The notes under the pieces are model-generated. The model worked only from the letters and a program-made list of their open reading frames with translations. It did not search any database and had not been told where the DNA came from. A stretch of DNA of 64,000 nt from Pyrenopolyporus hunteri (taxonomy: Eukaryota > Ascomycota > Sordariomycetes > Xylariales > Hypoxylaceae), in NCBI GenBank assembly GCA_902806595.1, contig CADCXC010000004.1:868001-932000 (forward strand), read 5' to 3'. Positions 23,468-35,000 of the stretch are shown here, one piece after another. Both the position numbers and the translations under genes were made by a program. The first letter of the stretch is position 1. Every line of letters starts with the position of its first letter.

Positions 23468-26400
23468 TCACCTCCTCCTCTTCCCCCCACCACCTCCTTC
23501 GGCCTCGGCTTCACCCTTCCTCTTGCGGCCTTCTCTCCGCCAAAACTCCTGCTTCTCCCTTTTCTCTCTAGCCTCCTTCTTCTCGCCCATCTCCTCCATG
23601 CGCTTCTTGAACTCGGCCCGCTTCTCTTCTTTCTTGGCGCGCCGGCGGGCCACCGCGTCCTTGCGGATCGTCGTCAGCTTCTGGAGCAGGTCACGTGCCT
23701 TGCGTTCCTCCCCTCCCAGTACAACAGCCCGCTTCTGCATGTACGTCTTGCGCTTCTGCGGCTTCGTCCGCACGATCTGCGACTTGAACGGCAGCTCGGC
23801 TGCTAGCGCCCGGGGCACTCTTAGTGGGTTGAAGTGTCGCGTCGCTCGCTCGATTTGCCGGTACTTGCTGTTGCGGTCCTGCGGCGTGGGTATCCCCTGG
23901 TCCCGCCGTACCTCGCCCGTCAGCCTCATTGGCTGCCAGTTGCCCAGGAGATTGGTAACGGGGTTATAGAACCGGTGCGGCTTGATGGGGTACCATGCGC
24001 GGAGAAACACCAGATCGCTGATAAGGATCTTGTCTTCGAAAGTGGCTCGGAAGTGCCCATCAGGTTTCGACAAGGCGCGCTTGATCTGACCACGGATACC
24101 GGAAACGGTTTTGATCGCAGCGCCTTCGAACTTGGCGATTTCGAGTGAGCTGTTGAACATATCTTTGATGAAGGCTGTGTTCTTGAAGATCTTATATGGC
24201 ACGCCTGTGAGTTTTAGTTTCTTTACGATTTCTGTTGACTCGTCGACAGATAAGACGGTTCCCGTCGCGGCGATCCGGAACCCTGGGTTGGCGGAGGAAA
24301 AGGACTGGAAACAGACAAAACCGGTATTTGGTGCGATAAGGGGACCGTGAAATGTACCGAAGCAGTGCATGTGCTCCGGCGTATATTTCAACATTCGATT
24401 CCTCGTCCGCGAATCCGAAATGCTGTATATCGGGAGCGTCTGGAATCTCCTCCATCCAAGAGAGAATATAAGTGGGTCATTGGTTTTGAGGATCTTCTTG
24501 TGCCAGCGGTGCCTCTTGATTCGGACCTGGACGAACCCGAACCTATCCTCTGTCGCAAGCACGCCGCCGACTATGATAGGCATCCGAGCGTTGAAGTTTG
24601 TGACAAACTCTGCAGGCACCTTCTCGATTACAATCTTTGCGTATTTCCCAGCTTTGAAGCCTTCGACCGCGGCTCTTTGCCGTTCGTCAAGAGCTTCAAA
24701 CTCGGCGTTGTTAATATCAAGTTGTTTTTGAATGAGCGCCTTCTGTGCGTCATACCATTCGTCTTCGCCAAATTCCTCGTCGTCACCGCCTTCGCGCCTT
24801 GCTTGAGCTTTGTCGTTTTTAAACCCCTCGCGATCTTCCTCTTCGAACCGAAGCTTCAGCTCTTCTTTTCTTCGAGCGTTTCTTTCGCGCTCTGCTTCGA
24901 GGCTTTCCGCCGGTTCGGGTTCGCCCTTATGCTGTTCACCCGTTTCAAGATCCTCGAACTCGCCGTCTCCTTCATCTCCATCATCCTCATCTTCGTCGAA
25001 TCCGTCGAACCCATCATCATCACCATCGTTATCTCCCAAGGTTACCGTTGTGAAGCGCTGGCGGAGCTGTTCGACGTTATCGTCAAGTGACCACTTAGTG
25101 GCCAACTGATCATAGTCGTATACTGGTATTGAGCGGTCTTCCGACGTCCCGTCTTCTTCGTGTTTCGCTTTCTTGAAGAAGTCTTCGTCTTCGGAGTCTT
25201 CGATGTTTTCTTCCGAGTCGTCTGCTTCAATCTCCCCCTTCCATCTCCGTAGCACTTCCTCAGCCGTCAGAGCTTCATCATACATCAGACGCGCGAGATC
25301 GGCTGTCCGGTAGGATGGCCGGCCGCCGTGAAGCATATGCGCTTTACCGGCTAAATTATCCTTCCACCTGAGGGCGGACTCTTCCTCACTGTCGTATTCT
25401 TCATCTTCATCGTCCTCATCCTCATCATCCTCATCAATCTCCTCTCCTGATATGGAACCTAAATCTGAGTCGCTGTCGGCAAATGCAATATCTTCCTCGC
25501 CACCATCTTTGTCTGATTCCTTGAACATCTTGCCTAGTTTTTTCTCGTTGAATTCTGTTTCTTCATCCGAGTCGAGTTCCTCGTCTCCACTGACGAAGCC
25601 TTCATCCTCGAGGTCCTTCTCATCTTCGTTCTCGTCTCTTTCGGCAAACCTCACGGTTCGTTGATTTTTCCGCCCAGTATCCTCTTCTTCGGGAAGACTG
25701 GTTATCTTCTCACCACCTCGGAAGAGTTGTAGGCCGTCCTCTGTCTGACCTAGCAACCGCCTTTCTCCTTGAAGCCCGATAATGAGTTCCTCACCCTCAC
25801 CACGCTCCACATCTTCAGCATCTTTATCAAAGTTGAAGCCTTTCTCCCTGGTGATCCAGATGGCGTCGCCGTCTATCTTTAGACCGCTTCGATCTGACAT
25901 GGGAGCGTGAAGCTTCTTCTCCTTTTCGTCCAATCGCCTTCGGCCAGTTTTTCCGGTCGCCTTCGCGATGGCCTGTTCCATGGCGGGCGTTGGGCACGGA
26001 TCAGGTAAGGCTTCTATGCTGGACACGGTGAAATCGCCTAACCCGGGGATATGGACACGTTGGTTATGTCCTGAAAAGTTGGTTCCACGTAGATACCCTG
26101 ATAGCGCAATCGACCGATCACATTTCTCATCTTCTTCAATCTGAGTAGGATGCGTTATATCCCGGAAGCTATCTATGACGGCGTAGGGATGCGAGTTTCT
26201 CCAAATCAGCGGTCGAGGATTCTTCATGACGGAGAGAAAACGCGACAGGTTGTGGATTTCGCGATCCGGATATCGCCCATTGATAACACCGGAGAGGTAG
26301 AATAAGTGCGCGCCTTGATATAGTTCGCTCCACAGTCTGTGCTTTAATCTCTTTTTCGCATCTTTCAGAGCCTGTGGCTTCTTGAACAGGTCCAAATGGG

Positions 26401-27006
26401 TTAAGATGCCGAAAACGTTGCCAGGCATGCCCGTTGCGGCGAGGATATTCAAGAACTCCATAGTCTCCATCTCAAAGCCGTAGTTCCCGTCGATCATCAG
26501 TAGGACGATGTCAGCCACCTTGGCTAAGTCGACCATAGCTTCGAGTTCGTTCGGGCATTCGACAAACGTCAAGCGCTGCTTCTTGGACGTGACTATGGTG
26601 ATGGGCCCCTGGGGCTCCGATATCGTCTCCTTTGCATATCTGCGGATGAGCGACTTCAACAATGTCGTCTTTCCGACGCCGGGAGGCCCAACAATTGTGA
26701 CGAGTCTAGGGGGCGGTTCATCGGGCAGTCTATCAACGAGAGGCACGTGCAATCGCTTTTCTTTGACCTGAACGAGATATATTAGTATACTCAGTAGTTA
26801 TCACTTCTCATAGTTGTCCATACATCGTGAGACCGAGCAGCAGCGCGTTGAAGCTTGCCGGGCTTCGAATAGGCGAAAGCTTTAGGGTTGCGATCTAGAT
26901 TGATTAGCGAAAGTGTATGTTGGAAAGAACGGAGTTTTTACTAACCGCCAGTTTGCTTCTTCTTCTCTTTGGATTTGCGGTGAGGTTTATGCGTCTGCTG
27001 CTCCAT
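23468..27006 (-). CDS. bms1: Ribosome biogenesis GTPase Bms1
   Basis: Three exons on the minus strand: 27006-26946, 26894-26824 and 26767-23468, giving 1143 residues. The first exons read MEQQTHKPHRKSKEKKKQ and NPKAFAYSKPGKLQRAAARSHD, the standard Bms1 N-terminus. The G domain has a P-loop GPPGVGKT at about 71-78, then TVECPNE- and LTHLD-like motifs. The middle is very acidic (many Asp/Glu runs). The C-terminal half carries the conserved RIAATGTVLSVDES and FEDKILISDLVFLRAWYPI blocks of the Bms1/Tsr1 family and ends in a basic tail KRRR. Bms1 is an essential nucleolar GTPase of the 90S pre-ribosome (small-subunit processome) that works with Rcl1 in 18S rRNA maturation. Length and domain order match the family, and only the two small 5' exons had to be inferred. 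Confidence 0.96.
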
Positions 27007-28055
27007 GGTTGCGACTTCGCGATGCTAAGCGCGACACGGCTTGCTGGAGATGCTTGCGACTGAATCTCTTTTTTCTCGAGTAAGAAAAGGAAAAAAAGGT
27101 TCGAAGATAATGCAGTCAATCTTATCGATAGCGATAAGATTCACCTAGCGGCCCCGTGGTGGCGGGTGGTAAGGGTCGTAAAGCGGGGCGAGGGTGGCTT
27201 GCCCTTCTGACCGTAGCATGTAGGTTATAAGCGGCTTAACATCCCGATTCGGGATATACCAAAGTATCATTTATAAGGCATCATACATACCTACCTACAT
27301 ACCTACCTAGGTAGGTTATACGTGGAATGCTTGGCTAATACATTTATTAACTTCGGAATAGGCGAAAGTCGCCTGTAAGCGGATATATTGAGATTCCTTG
27401 GTAATGACATATATGAAGTATCTTAAGGTTATATCATAGAGACATTTGCGTTCACGTACACCACCTACCTCTTAGAATTATAGTCTAAGGAATCGGGAAA
27501 ATGACGAGTTTGCCCATACATGTATGCCCTGCTCTATCGGTGGGTACCAATATACATGTAGGTAGGTACATGAACCATCGAATGAGACAAAAAAACCGGT
27601 TGCGGGTTCAAGACGACGACTGTGGCTGCCTGAACATATCTCGGGTGTCTGATACGTACGGTACTTCCAAGGCGCTAAGTACATACGTCGGGAAGTAGTC
27701 GAGCAGGGAGTCTACTCTATAGGTCAGACCGTGATGACGTATTCGCCTATGGAAAGCTTTTACGCGCGGTCCTACCCACCTTCCTCGCGGTGATGCTATT
27801 GGAAACGCGCTGAGATCCATAGGTAGGTAGATAGGTCCCAAGGTACGTAGCTCCCGCAAGGTACATGTAGGCCGCTACCTTAAGTACCAATTTACCTCGC
27901 CCAAGCCAATCTCTTAATAAGTCCCCATGCTCTTCCTACAAAAACGCTCGCACTTACACTTACACTTGTCTCCCACGTTATACTACTACCCTATATCCAA
28001 AGAGTTCCGTAGACCGCCAACTAGACGTCTATTCCGCACGACTGTACCTATCAAA
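27007..28055. other. Divergent promoter region bms1/pbi2
   Basis: One kb between two divergently transcribed genes. It contains a perfect 16-bp palindrome acctacctaggtaggt at 27,301-27,316 and several further acctacct/aggtaggt half sites (27,560, 27,820). No gene is supported; the short ORFs overlap these repeats. Confidence 0.5.
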
Positions 28056-28403
28056 ATGCCTACTTATATCGTAAGTAGATATTTCCCCTATATCATCGTG
28101 AATGGCGAATCTTATATACGTGACGAATAGGTTACCCTCAAGGAGAATGCCACTCCCGAGGAAGTGGCCGCAGCGAAGAAGCACGCCCAGGAGCAGGGCG
28201 GTACGATCACCCACGAATACAACCTCATCAAGGGTTTCTCGTAAGCGACCCCTATTATTTTATCTCCGTAGTCTTCAGCCTTAACTACTAGATATTGATC
28301 TATCGTATGTAGTGTCAGTTTCGCCAACGATGCTATAACCACTCTGGAGTCGAACGAGCATGTTAAGGCTGTCGAGCTGGACCAGGAGGTGAGGACGCAA
28401 TAG
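28056..28403 (+). CDS. pbi2: Pbi2-like proteinase B inhibitor (I9 family)
   Basis: Three exons: 28056-28070 (five codons, MPTYI), 28131-28240 and 28313-28403, giving 71 residues. Donors are GTAAGT and GTAAGC, with acceptors ending TAG. The protein reads through TLKENATPEEVAAAKKHAQEQGG, an I9 inhibitor fold with the ITHEYNLIKGFSVSF core and a C-terminal VKAVELDQEV strand that inserts into the subtilisin active site. Yeast Pbi2 (IB2) is a cytosolic inhibitor of vacuolar proteinase B and also takes part in the LMA1 complex with thioredoxin in vacuole fusion. Family length (about 70-75 residues) fits exactly. The gene was easy to miss because no exon exceeds 110 bases. Confidence 0.93.
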
Positions 28404-29255
28404 TTGTCGCAACGAGCAAAGGGCCGATGGAAACGGCGACGAGAATGAGGGGCAGTTGGGCTGTGCTGCTTTGTGGGACGTCGCACGAGCGAGCGAATGA
28501 GCAATTGATGCGGGGTCCTTGGGGGCTTTCATACGTTGGGTACCCAAGGTCGTTGAACGTGACCGTATACATGTAATTGTACGGTACTCGGTGCCATCTT
28601 GGCGCCGGGTTAGAACCAGAAAGCTTGACTTGGCTTGGCTTCTGCAGAGTCGGGAAGAATAGACGGATGTACCTCCGGACAGTGCCCGAATTCCTTTGAA
28701 GTTGTGTTGTAGGTACCTCACTCCATGCTTTAAGCACCTACCTATATGCAGTATAGGTATAAACTTTCTCTAGTGTATTTCTGTGGCTACATGTACCTCA
28801 TCCACTACCTACATGTATGTACACGAATAATAGGTGTTCGTTTTATAATCTCTAAATCTCTTTTATATGCTTTCTCTACCTAATGCAATTGATAGGGGCC
28901 ATATCTACGCGGTGAGAAGATCGACCCAAGTTAAAGAGATCCCCTGAACGACAACGGGCAGGATCGGCAACGGTCGAAGGCTATCATGCCCTTAGCAGGT
29001 ATGTACTGAATAGGTACCTACTTAGTATAGATAACGGCGGCTTATCGACTCGATTTTCCGCTCTGACGTCGATGTTTCAGGGTTGGCTCGTGACTCCAAC
29101 GCATCAGAATCGGCCGTTTCTATTTTCTATCTTCTACATATTTTCTCTCTTATGACTCCAACTGCCAACTGCTCCAACACCACACAGTATACAACCCGTC
29201 GAACAACCTCGCTCTTCCTCCTCACTGCTAATAGCTAATACCGCACAATGCCGCC
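28404..29255. other. Spacer upstream of the PDK-family gene
   Basis: About 850 bp with AGGT/ACCT repeats near 28,735-28,830 and a CT-rich/AC-rich leader (29,120-29,240) before the kinase gene. No gene is supported, apart from the tiny upstream ORF listed separately. Confidence 0.5.
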
Positions 29256-29259
29256 ATGA
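29248..29259 (+). promoter_or_regulatory. Minimal upstream ORF overlapping the main start
   Basis: An ATG at 29,248 starts a three-codon ORF (Met-Pro-Pro) whose TGA at 29,257-29,259 overlaps the main ATG at 29,256 as ATGA. It lies directly in the leader of the mitochondrial kinase gene and could lower initiation or couple it to termination and re-initiation. Its presence is certain; whether ribosomes use it is inferred. Confidence 0.5.
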
Positions 29260-30841
29260 GGAGCATATTCAGGCCGTTGCGGTGTTTCCACGCACCTAAG
29301 GCCTCGATTGCGAGACGCAACGACCTTGGATCGTGCTTTTATTCTTCACATGTTACCAGCAGTTCGTCGCCGTCAGACCAAAAATGGTCCCATCCTCCGA
29401 GCACCGCGACGGTCACCGACGACGAGATTGCCGACTTGACCAACAAGGAACAACACCCGCTGAGTCTCGCCGATCTAGTCAAGTAGGTGGCTGTTGTTCT
29501 CTCGCCCCTCGCGCGCGCATATTTAGTCCACCGCCTCTAGGAAGAGGAGAGGCGTCTATAGTTATATAATTACCTATATACGCATATCTATATGTGACTA
29601 GTCATCTATTATAGGTCACTAACGAACTGCGATTCGACAGACACGGCCGACCTCCTCTCTCGGCGGAAGCCCTCTTCTCATCGGCCAACTTCACCCTCTC
29701 CCTGCTACCCATCCGATTGGCCCACCGCATCCAGGCGTTGCGCAACCTCCCCTTCATTGTGGTTTCGAATCCCAACATCAGCAAGATCTACCACAATTAC
29801 CTCCATTCCCTGTCCACCCTCCTACCATGGAAGCACCGGACCATCGCCAATCTCGACGCCGAGATCCGCTTCACCTCGGTCCTGGCCGAGCTCGTTCACA
29901 CCCACCAGGACACCATCCCGATCTTAGCTAAGGGTTTCCTTGAATGTCGTCGGTACATCTCCCCCCAAGAAGTGACCCGCTTCCTCGACACCCACCTGCG
30001 CACCCGTATCGGCACGCGCCTGATCGCGGAGCAACACATCGCCCTGCACTACAGCAGCCTGCCGCACTTCGACCCGTCCGCCTCGCCCACGCCCTGCCCG
30101 GAGCACCCGTCTTATATCGGGGTGATCGACACGGCGCTCTCGCCCTCGGCCGTGGTCGACTCGTGCGCCGGGTTCGTGGCGGACATATGCGAGCTTAAGT
30201 ACGGCGTGCGACCGCACTGGGTGATCGACGGGGAGCCGTCGACGACGTTCGCCTTCGTGCCCATGCACCTGGAGTACATCGTCACGGAGCTGCTCAAGAA
30301 CGCGTTCCGCGCCACCGTCGAGAGCGGCCGCCACCGCGAACCCGTCGTCATCACCATCGCGCCCGAGCCCCCCGACGCCGGCCCCCCGCGCGTCACCCTC
30401 GATCCGCCCGCCGCCGACCGCGGCGCCTTCAAGGGCGACGCCATCAAGCCCCTCGACGACAACGCCCCCGGCGTCACCATCCGCATCCGCGACCGCGGCG
30501 GCGGCATCGCCCCCGAGGTCCTGCCAAATATCTGGAGCTACAGCTTCACCACCTTTACCGAGGATATCGACGACGACATTATCAGCAATAGTAACGTCGG
30601 CAACTTCCCCGCCGGTAGCAACGCCAATACCAATGGCAAGGATGCGCTGAACGTCATTTCGGCGGCTGGCGGCGGCGGCAGCTCGATCGCCGGCTTGGGC
30701 TATGGGTTGCCGCTGAGCCGCGCGTACGCCGAGTACTTCGGCGGCGGCATCGCCGTGCAGAGCCTGTACGGCTGGGGCACCGACGTGTACCTGCGGCTCA
30801 AGGGCGTCGGTAAGATCGATGATACTATAAGCAAGGCGTGA
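29256..30841 (+). CDS. Mitochondrial pyruvate/branched-chain dehydrogenase kinase family (Pkp-like)
   Basis: Two exons, 29256-29482 and 29641-30841, with a CACTAAC branch site in the 158-bp intron, give 475 residues. The N-terminal 35 residues (MRSIFRPLRCFHAPKASIARR) form an Arg-rich mitochondrial presequence. The helical BCDHK/PDK domain follows (RHGRPPLS to about 220). Then comes a GHKL ATPase fold: N-box ELLKNAF at 292-298 (Asn296 for Mg-ATP), G1 box DRGGGI at 360-365, and G2 box GLGYGLPLSRAYAEYFGG from 427. These enzymes phosphorylate Ser on the E1-alpha subunit of pyruvate or branched-chain ketoacid dehydrogenase and switch it off. Insertions between the N and G1 boxes and between G1 and G2 (Asn/Gly-rich) are longer than in animal PDKs, as in yeast Pkp1/Pkp2. 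Which E1 is the target cannot be decided here. Confidence 0.92.
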
Positions 30842-32082
30842 AGGGCTACGGCACGGTTGTGTGCCGATATCTAAGATATCCGAGTGTTCGTAAAGTCTGT
30901 CTTGAATGGTATGAAAATTAGCGATTTTTGTTATCTTGCTTTTTCTTTTCCCTTGGAGCGAAAGGTGTATGTGCGTGCGGGTAGGTACCTAGTTAGCCGG
31001 TTGGAAGGATAGGAGGGTTTATATATATAGGGATTCAAAGGAAAATTCCATCTAACTAGGTAGCGTACCTAAGGTACTGTTCCATTCTAAGTGTCCGGCG
31101 AAGCTGAGTTATGGAAGAGTTTAAGGGCCCATCTGCCTACCTAACAAGTACCATACCTAAGTAGGGACATAAGATGGCATTAGGTTCTCAAGGGGTGGCT
31201 GGTCACGGACGTCCGTATAAGTCTATTTGCCCCCCTGCTCATGTCTACCTGCCTGAGGTATATGATTCACCTGTATGCGGCCAACCGTCCGATGCCAGAA
31301 TGATTTATACAGTGGGTTATTTGGTCTCTGTCTAGAGTGTCTCTGAAGATAAGAATAATCCGGACTCGAGCCTAGTATTCCACTCAAACTATGACTGGTC
31401 GTCGCTCCTATATGATACACAATATCAAAAACAAGGACTATGACATTCATGAGCCGTGAATCCAAGAGTGCTAGCCTGCCTACCTACCTAAGGTAGATAA
31501 GCGGCGAGTTGCATGCATAATAGCAACACCACGAACTTAAACCCGCATATCACATGGAATCCGGTCAAATATATACCTAGGTAGGTATGTATCCGCCACG
31601 TAAAACTCGAAAGCTTATTTAAAAAGTTCATATTACCTATTTGCGACCAAGCCCACTTATGCGAAGGAGAGTCGTGTCGACGATGTATGTGGTGATACAT
31701 ACCAACGATACCTATGCAACAATGTTTTGTGATAAGAGCCATCCCATTTTATCCAAGAACCAGAAGTAGCGGAAGGAAATTAATGAATGCGATGGCGTGA
31801 AGCGGCGAGTTCGACCCTCCTAATTACCACTACCGTCATTACCACCATTAAGATCGCGTGGCTCTTTTGTAGGGCAGATAGGGGGAGTATGCGGTGGATT
31901 TATTAGTTCAAAAAACGCCGACTAGGACAAAAATTCTTTTGGATGATCCAGACTGTCCCCTAAACCTGCCAGTATCGCATCAAACATGATCAACCTGAGT
32001 TGCTCGATATATGTACATCCTGATTAGTCCTCCGCCTTCTATCTGCTATTATCGACCGTGGATAAGAAAAAATATAGGGCGG
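30842..32082. other. Convergent spacer PDK-family gene/csmB
   Basis: This is 1.24 kb of 3' flanks for two convergent genes. It contains repeated tacctaggtaggt-type palindromes near 30,980-31,000, 31,138-31,162 and 31,571-31,590. No ORF has a recognisable domain. Confidence 0.5.
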
Positions 32083-35000
32083 CTACATATTGGCCAATTC
32101 TGTATCGATTTGACGATCCAGGAATGCCCTCCGCTCGCCCATTAACTCCGTCTGTAGCCGCTGCTCAACAAGAGCCCGGACCTGTTTCTTGGTTACTGTG
32201 TCTAGGTCAACTTCTCGGAGCACAGCCTGGATGGCCTCAATGATCATCCCATCGTCGGGTCCCATGTGACTTCGTTGGAAGTCGAACGACGCAGTGGACT
32301 GGTGGCCTTGACCTAGTGGTGGACGGGCGCCGCCGGCAAAACCGAGGGTGGCATTGGACATTCGGTGCATTTCATGTTGTGGAGAGTTGTTCGATCCAGC
32401 ACGGAGATTGCTCATGCTGGGTCTATGCGTCGGGAGGTCCTGATAAGGCGACTGCATACGTTGAATATCTCCAAAAGATGCGGTAGACTGCCGGTTTATT
32501 GGGTTATCAGCGTACGGACCATACGTGGACTGGCGGTTCATGGTCTGGAAAGGGGCCGGTGACTGAGGAGGCATGAAGCCGCCGCGACCCTGGAGGCCGG
32601 TGAGAACAGATGGCTGCCGAACCGAGGAATAGACCGATTTCATGTCGTCCATCTCATACGTATCGTCGTATATGTCAAGTCCCTTTTCGTTATGAACGCC
32701 ACGTCGGCCAGGTAGGTTGTTCAATGCGGCATAATCATCCCAGCGCTGTAGTGGAATGGACCGCGGATCGAAGCCCTCGTCATCCACTGCAACCACTTGT
32801 TTATTGCCCTTCTCACCAATCACGATACGCGTGTTACCCCAGCTAAAATTGTCTTGGTTCCAGAATGAATAGATCGGGAGAATGAAGGAGTAGACGGGGA
32901 AGGCGAGAAGGTAGATGATCATCCAGCCGATGTGTTGCCATTGCCGCTTAAGAATGAAAATTAAAGCTTGTAGACCGTAAACTGCAGCTATCATGGCAAT
33001 GGAAACAATTGGCAACGGGCCAGTATGACTGATAATGAGGTAGAGGAGATAGCCCATATAGAAACACGTCGCCGGTAGGATGAGTGTTCCCGTAAGATCG
33101 ATGAATACGACGAAACGCATAGAGAAGCAGCAGAAACCGCACATATCTTTGAGTAGCATCAACTCAGCGAGGTTGTGAATAGTTGAATTGATCCATCTTC
33201 GTCGTTGCGAGAGTAGGACGCTCCACTTCTCGGGGGCTGCAGTCTGGCAGTACGCGTCGGGGATGAACTTGTAAGCCATACGCGGGAAATGCTTCGTCAT
33301 CAACGTGGTGAGATATCGATCTTCACCAAGAGCCAGGAGATTCTTTTTGTGAAGAGTATCGACGTTGCAAATGCTATAATCCTTGATGACTCCATCGGAA
33401 ATGATTAGGGGCTTCCCTCTGTCGGCGGTGCGTAGGCGATACATCGTGAAACTGGATGCGATCTTAGCTACATATAATAAAAGCGTGAATGAATTGGAAA
33501 ACTTACCATCCAGGAAGACAGGTGACGCTGCCGAAAAGCGATTCGAATGCCTTTGCCAAGTGGTGAGAGATATAATACTCGTAGACTTGAATCATACTCC
33601 ACCACGATCGTTCCTCATTTTGTAGACCGGTCTCGCCGCAAATTCCAGCGATCTTCGAATTGTTGGCACAGGCAGCAACTAGCCGGTTCAAAGAGTCTTC
33701 CCGGACACAAGTATCGGCATCAACCATCAACAGGTACTCATATAACTCAGGATCGACACCAATGATGTTATTGATTTGGTGGAACATCTCGAGCTCGAGT
33801 GGATTCATCGGGGCACGGTGGTGAACGCGGTTGAGGAAGCTCATCAATAAGATCTGAGAATCACGCTTGCCACGGTTACCCGGCTTAGCCCTAGACTGCT
33901 CGGATTCTTTGCCCACTTTGACGATAACAAGGTAAGGTACGACATTGCCTTCGTATTCGTAGAGACCGGAATAGACCTTGCCATAGTTGAGTTGTTCGCT
34001 ACCTGTACCGACGGACTTGAAGGGTAGCGCCGGTGGGTCAACTTTGGGATCGACTCCGAGGATGTCAAGCACGATCTTGGGTGTGGGTCGATCGTTGCCT
34101 TCGCCGACGATGACACCGTCACAGATAACACAAATAAGCTTCCTTTTGTTGTCGTATTGTAGTGCTGTGAGGGAATCGAGGGCTTTCCGTAACGAATCTT
34201 CACCTTCTGTGTAGGCGGGAACCTGGCAAATGACGAACTTATCCTGTGGGGCGGGACGCCGTTTGGATCCAAACTGCAAAGCCGCAAGGAACTTAGCCGC
34301 GATAACTATAAATATGATGATGGCGAAGGCAAGCAGAATATAGTTATTAGCTTGGCATCTAGCCGACATGCGGAAATCGGGAATGCCGACGTAGAACGTT
34401 TCCTTGATACAGTTGATACTGTTCATTTTGGCAGCGAGCGCCGTCTGGTTGCTCCTGGCGTTTGCGAGTTGGTTGTTCCAAAGATTTGTAACATCCTGCC
34501 CGGGATTATTCTTGATTATCTCTACCAAATCGGCGTCTAAGAAGTTGTACTGAGCAAGGTTCTTGTAGAAATCGATGGTCAAAAAGTAGTCTGTTAGATC
34601 GTAGATCTTATCTTCGAAGAGGATCCACATATGGTTGTTATTTTGGCCATCCTCTTGCACGTCCTTGAGATCCCAGACTAAGTCGCCATGGTAATATTCC
34701 GCGATCTTTGGTTGGAAACTATCACGGTACCAAGTAGGGGATCTTAGCTTGGTTGTCTGGTCGGGCTGGTAGTATCCAGACGTGTGAACACCTTGAGGTA
34801 TGGTGGGCGTGTTATTCTTTTGCAGTTGAATAGTCTCGGAGATACCTAGGCCGGGACAAGTCAGCGGCAGAGGAGCTACGAAGTACTCGTCCAGATTCAT
34901 GCCAGCAAATTGAAGCATGAGGTCGTTCGTCGTCTCGATGTTGCTGTCACTGTGCTGCTGCCGCCAGAATTTCGTTATGTCGTAGACTCTACCGTGGATA

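Noticed and set aside
24347..25090. A 247-codon plus-strand ORF
   Set aside because: It lies entirely antisense to the acidic and C-terminal parts of bms1 and shows no domain.
27600..27640. Sequence gcgggttcaagac resembling a tRNA T-arm
   Set aside because: No matching acceptor or anticodon stems at the right distances; no tRNA could be folded by eye here or elsewhere in the window.
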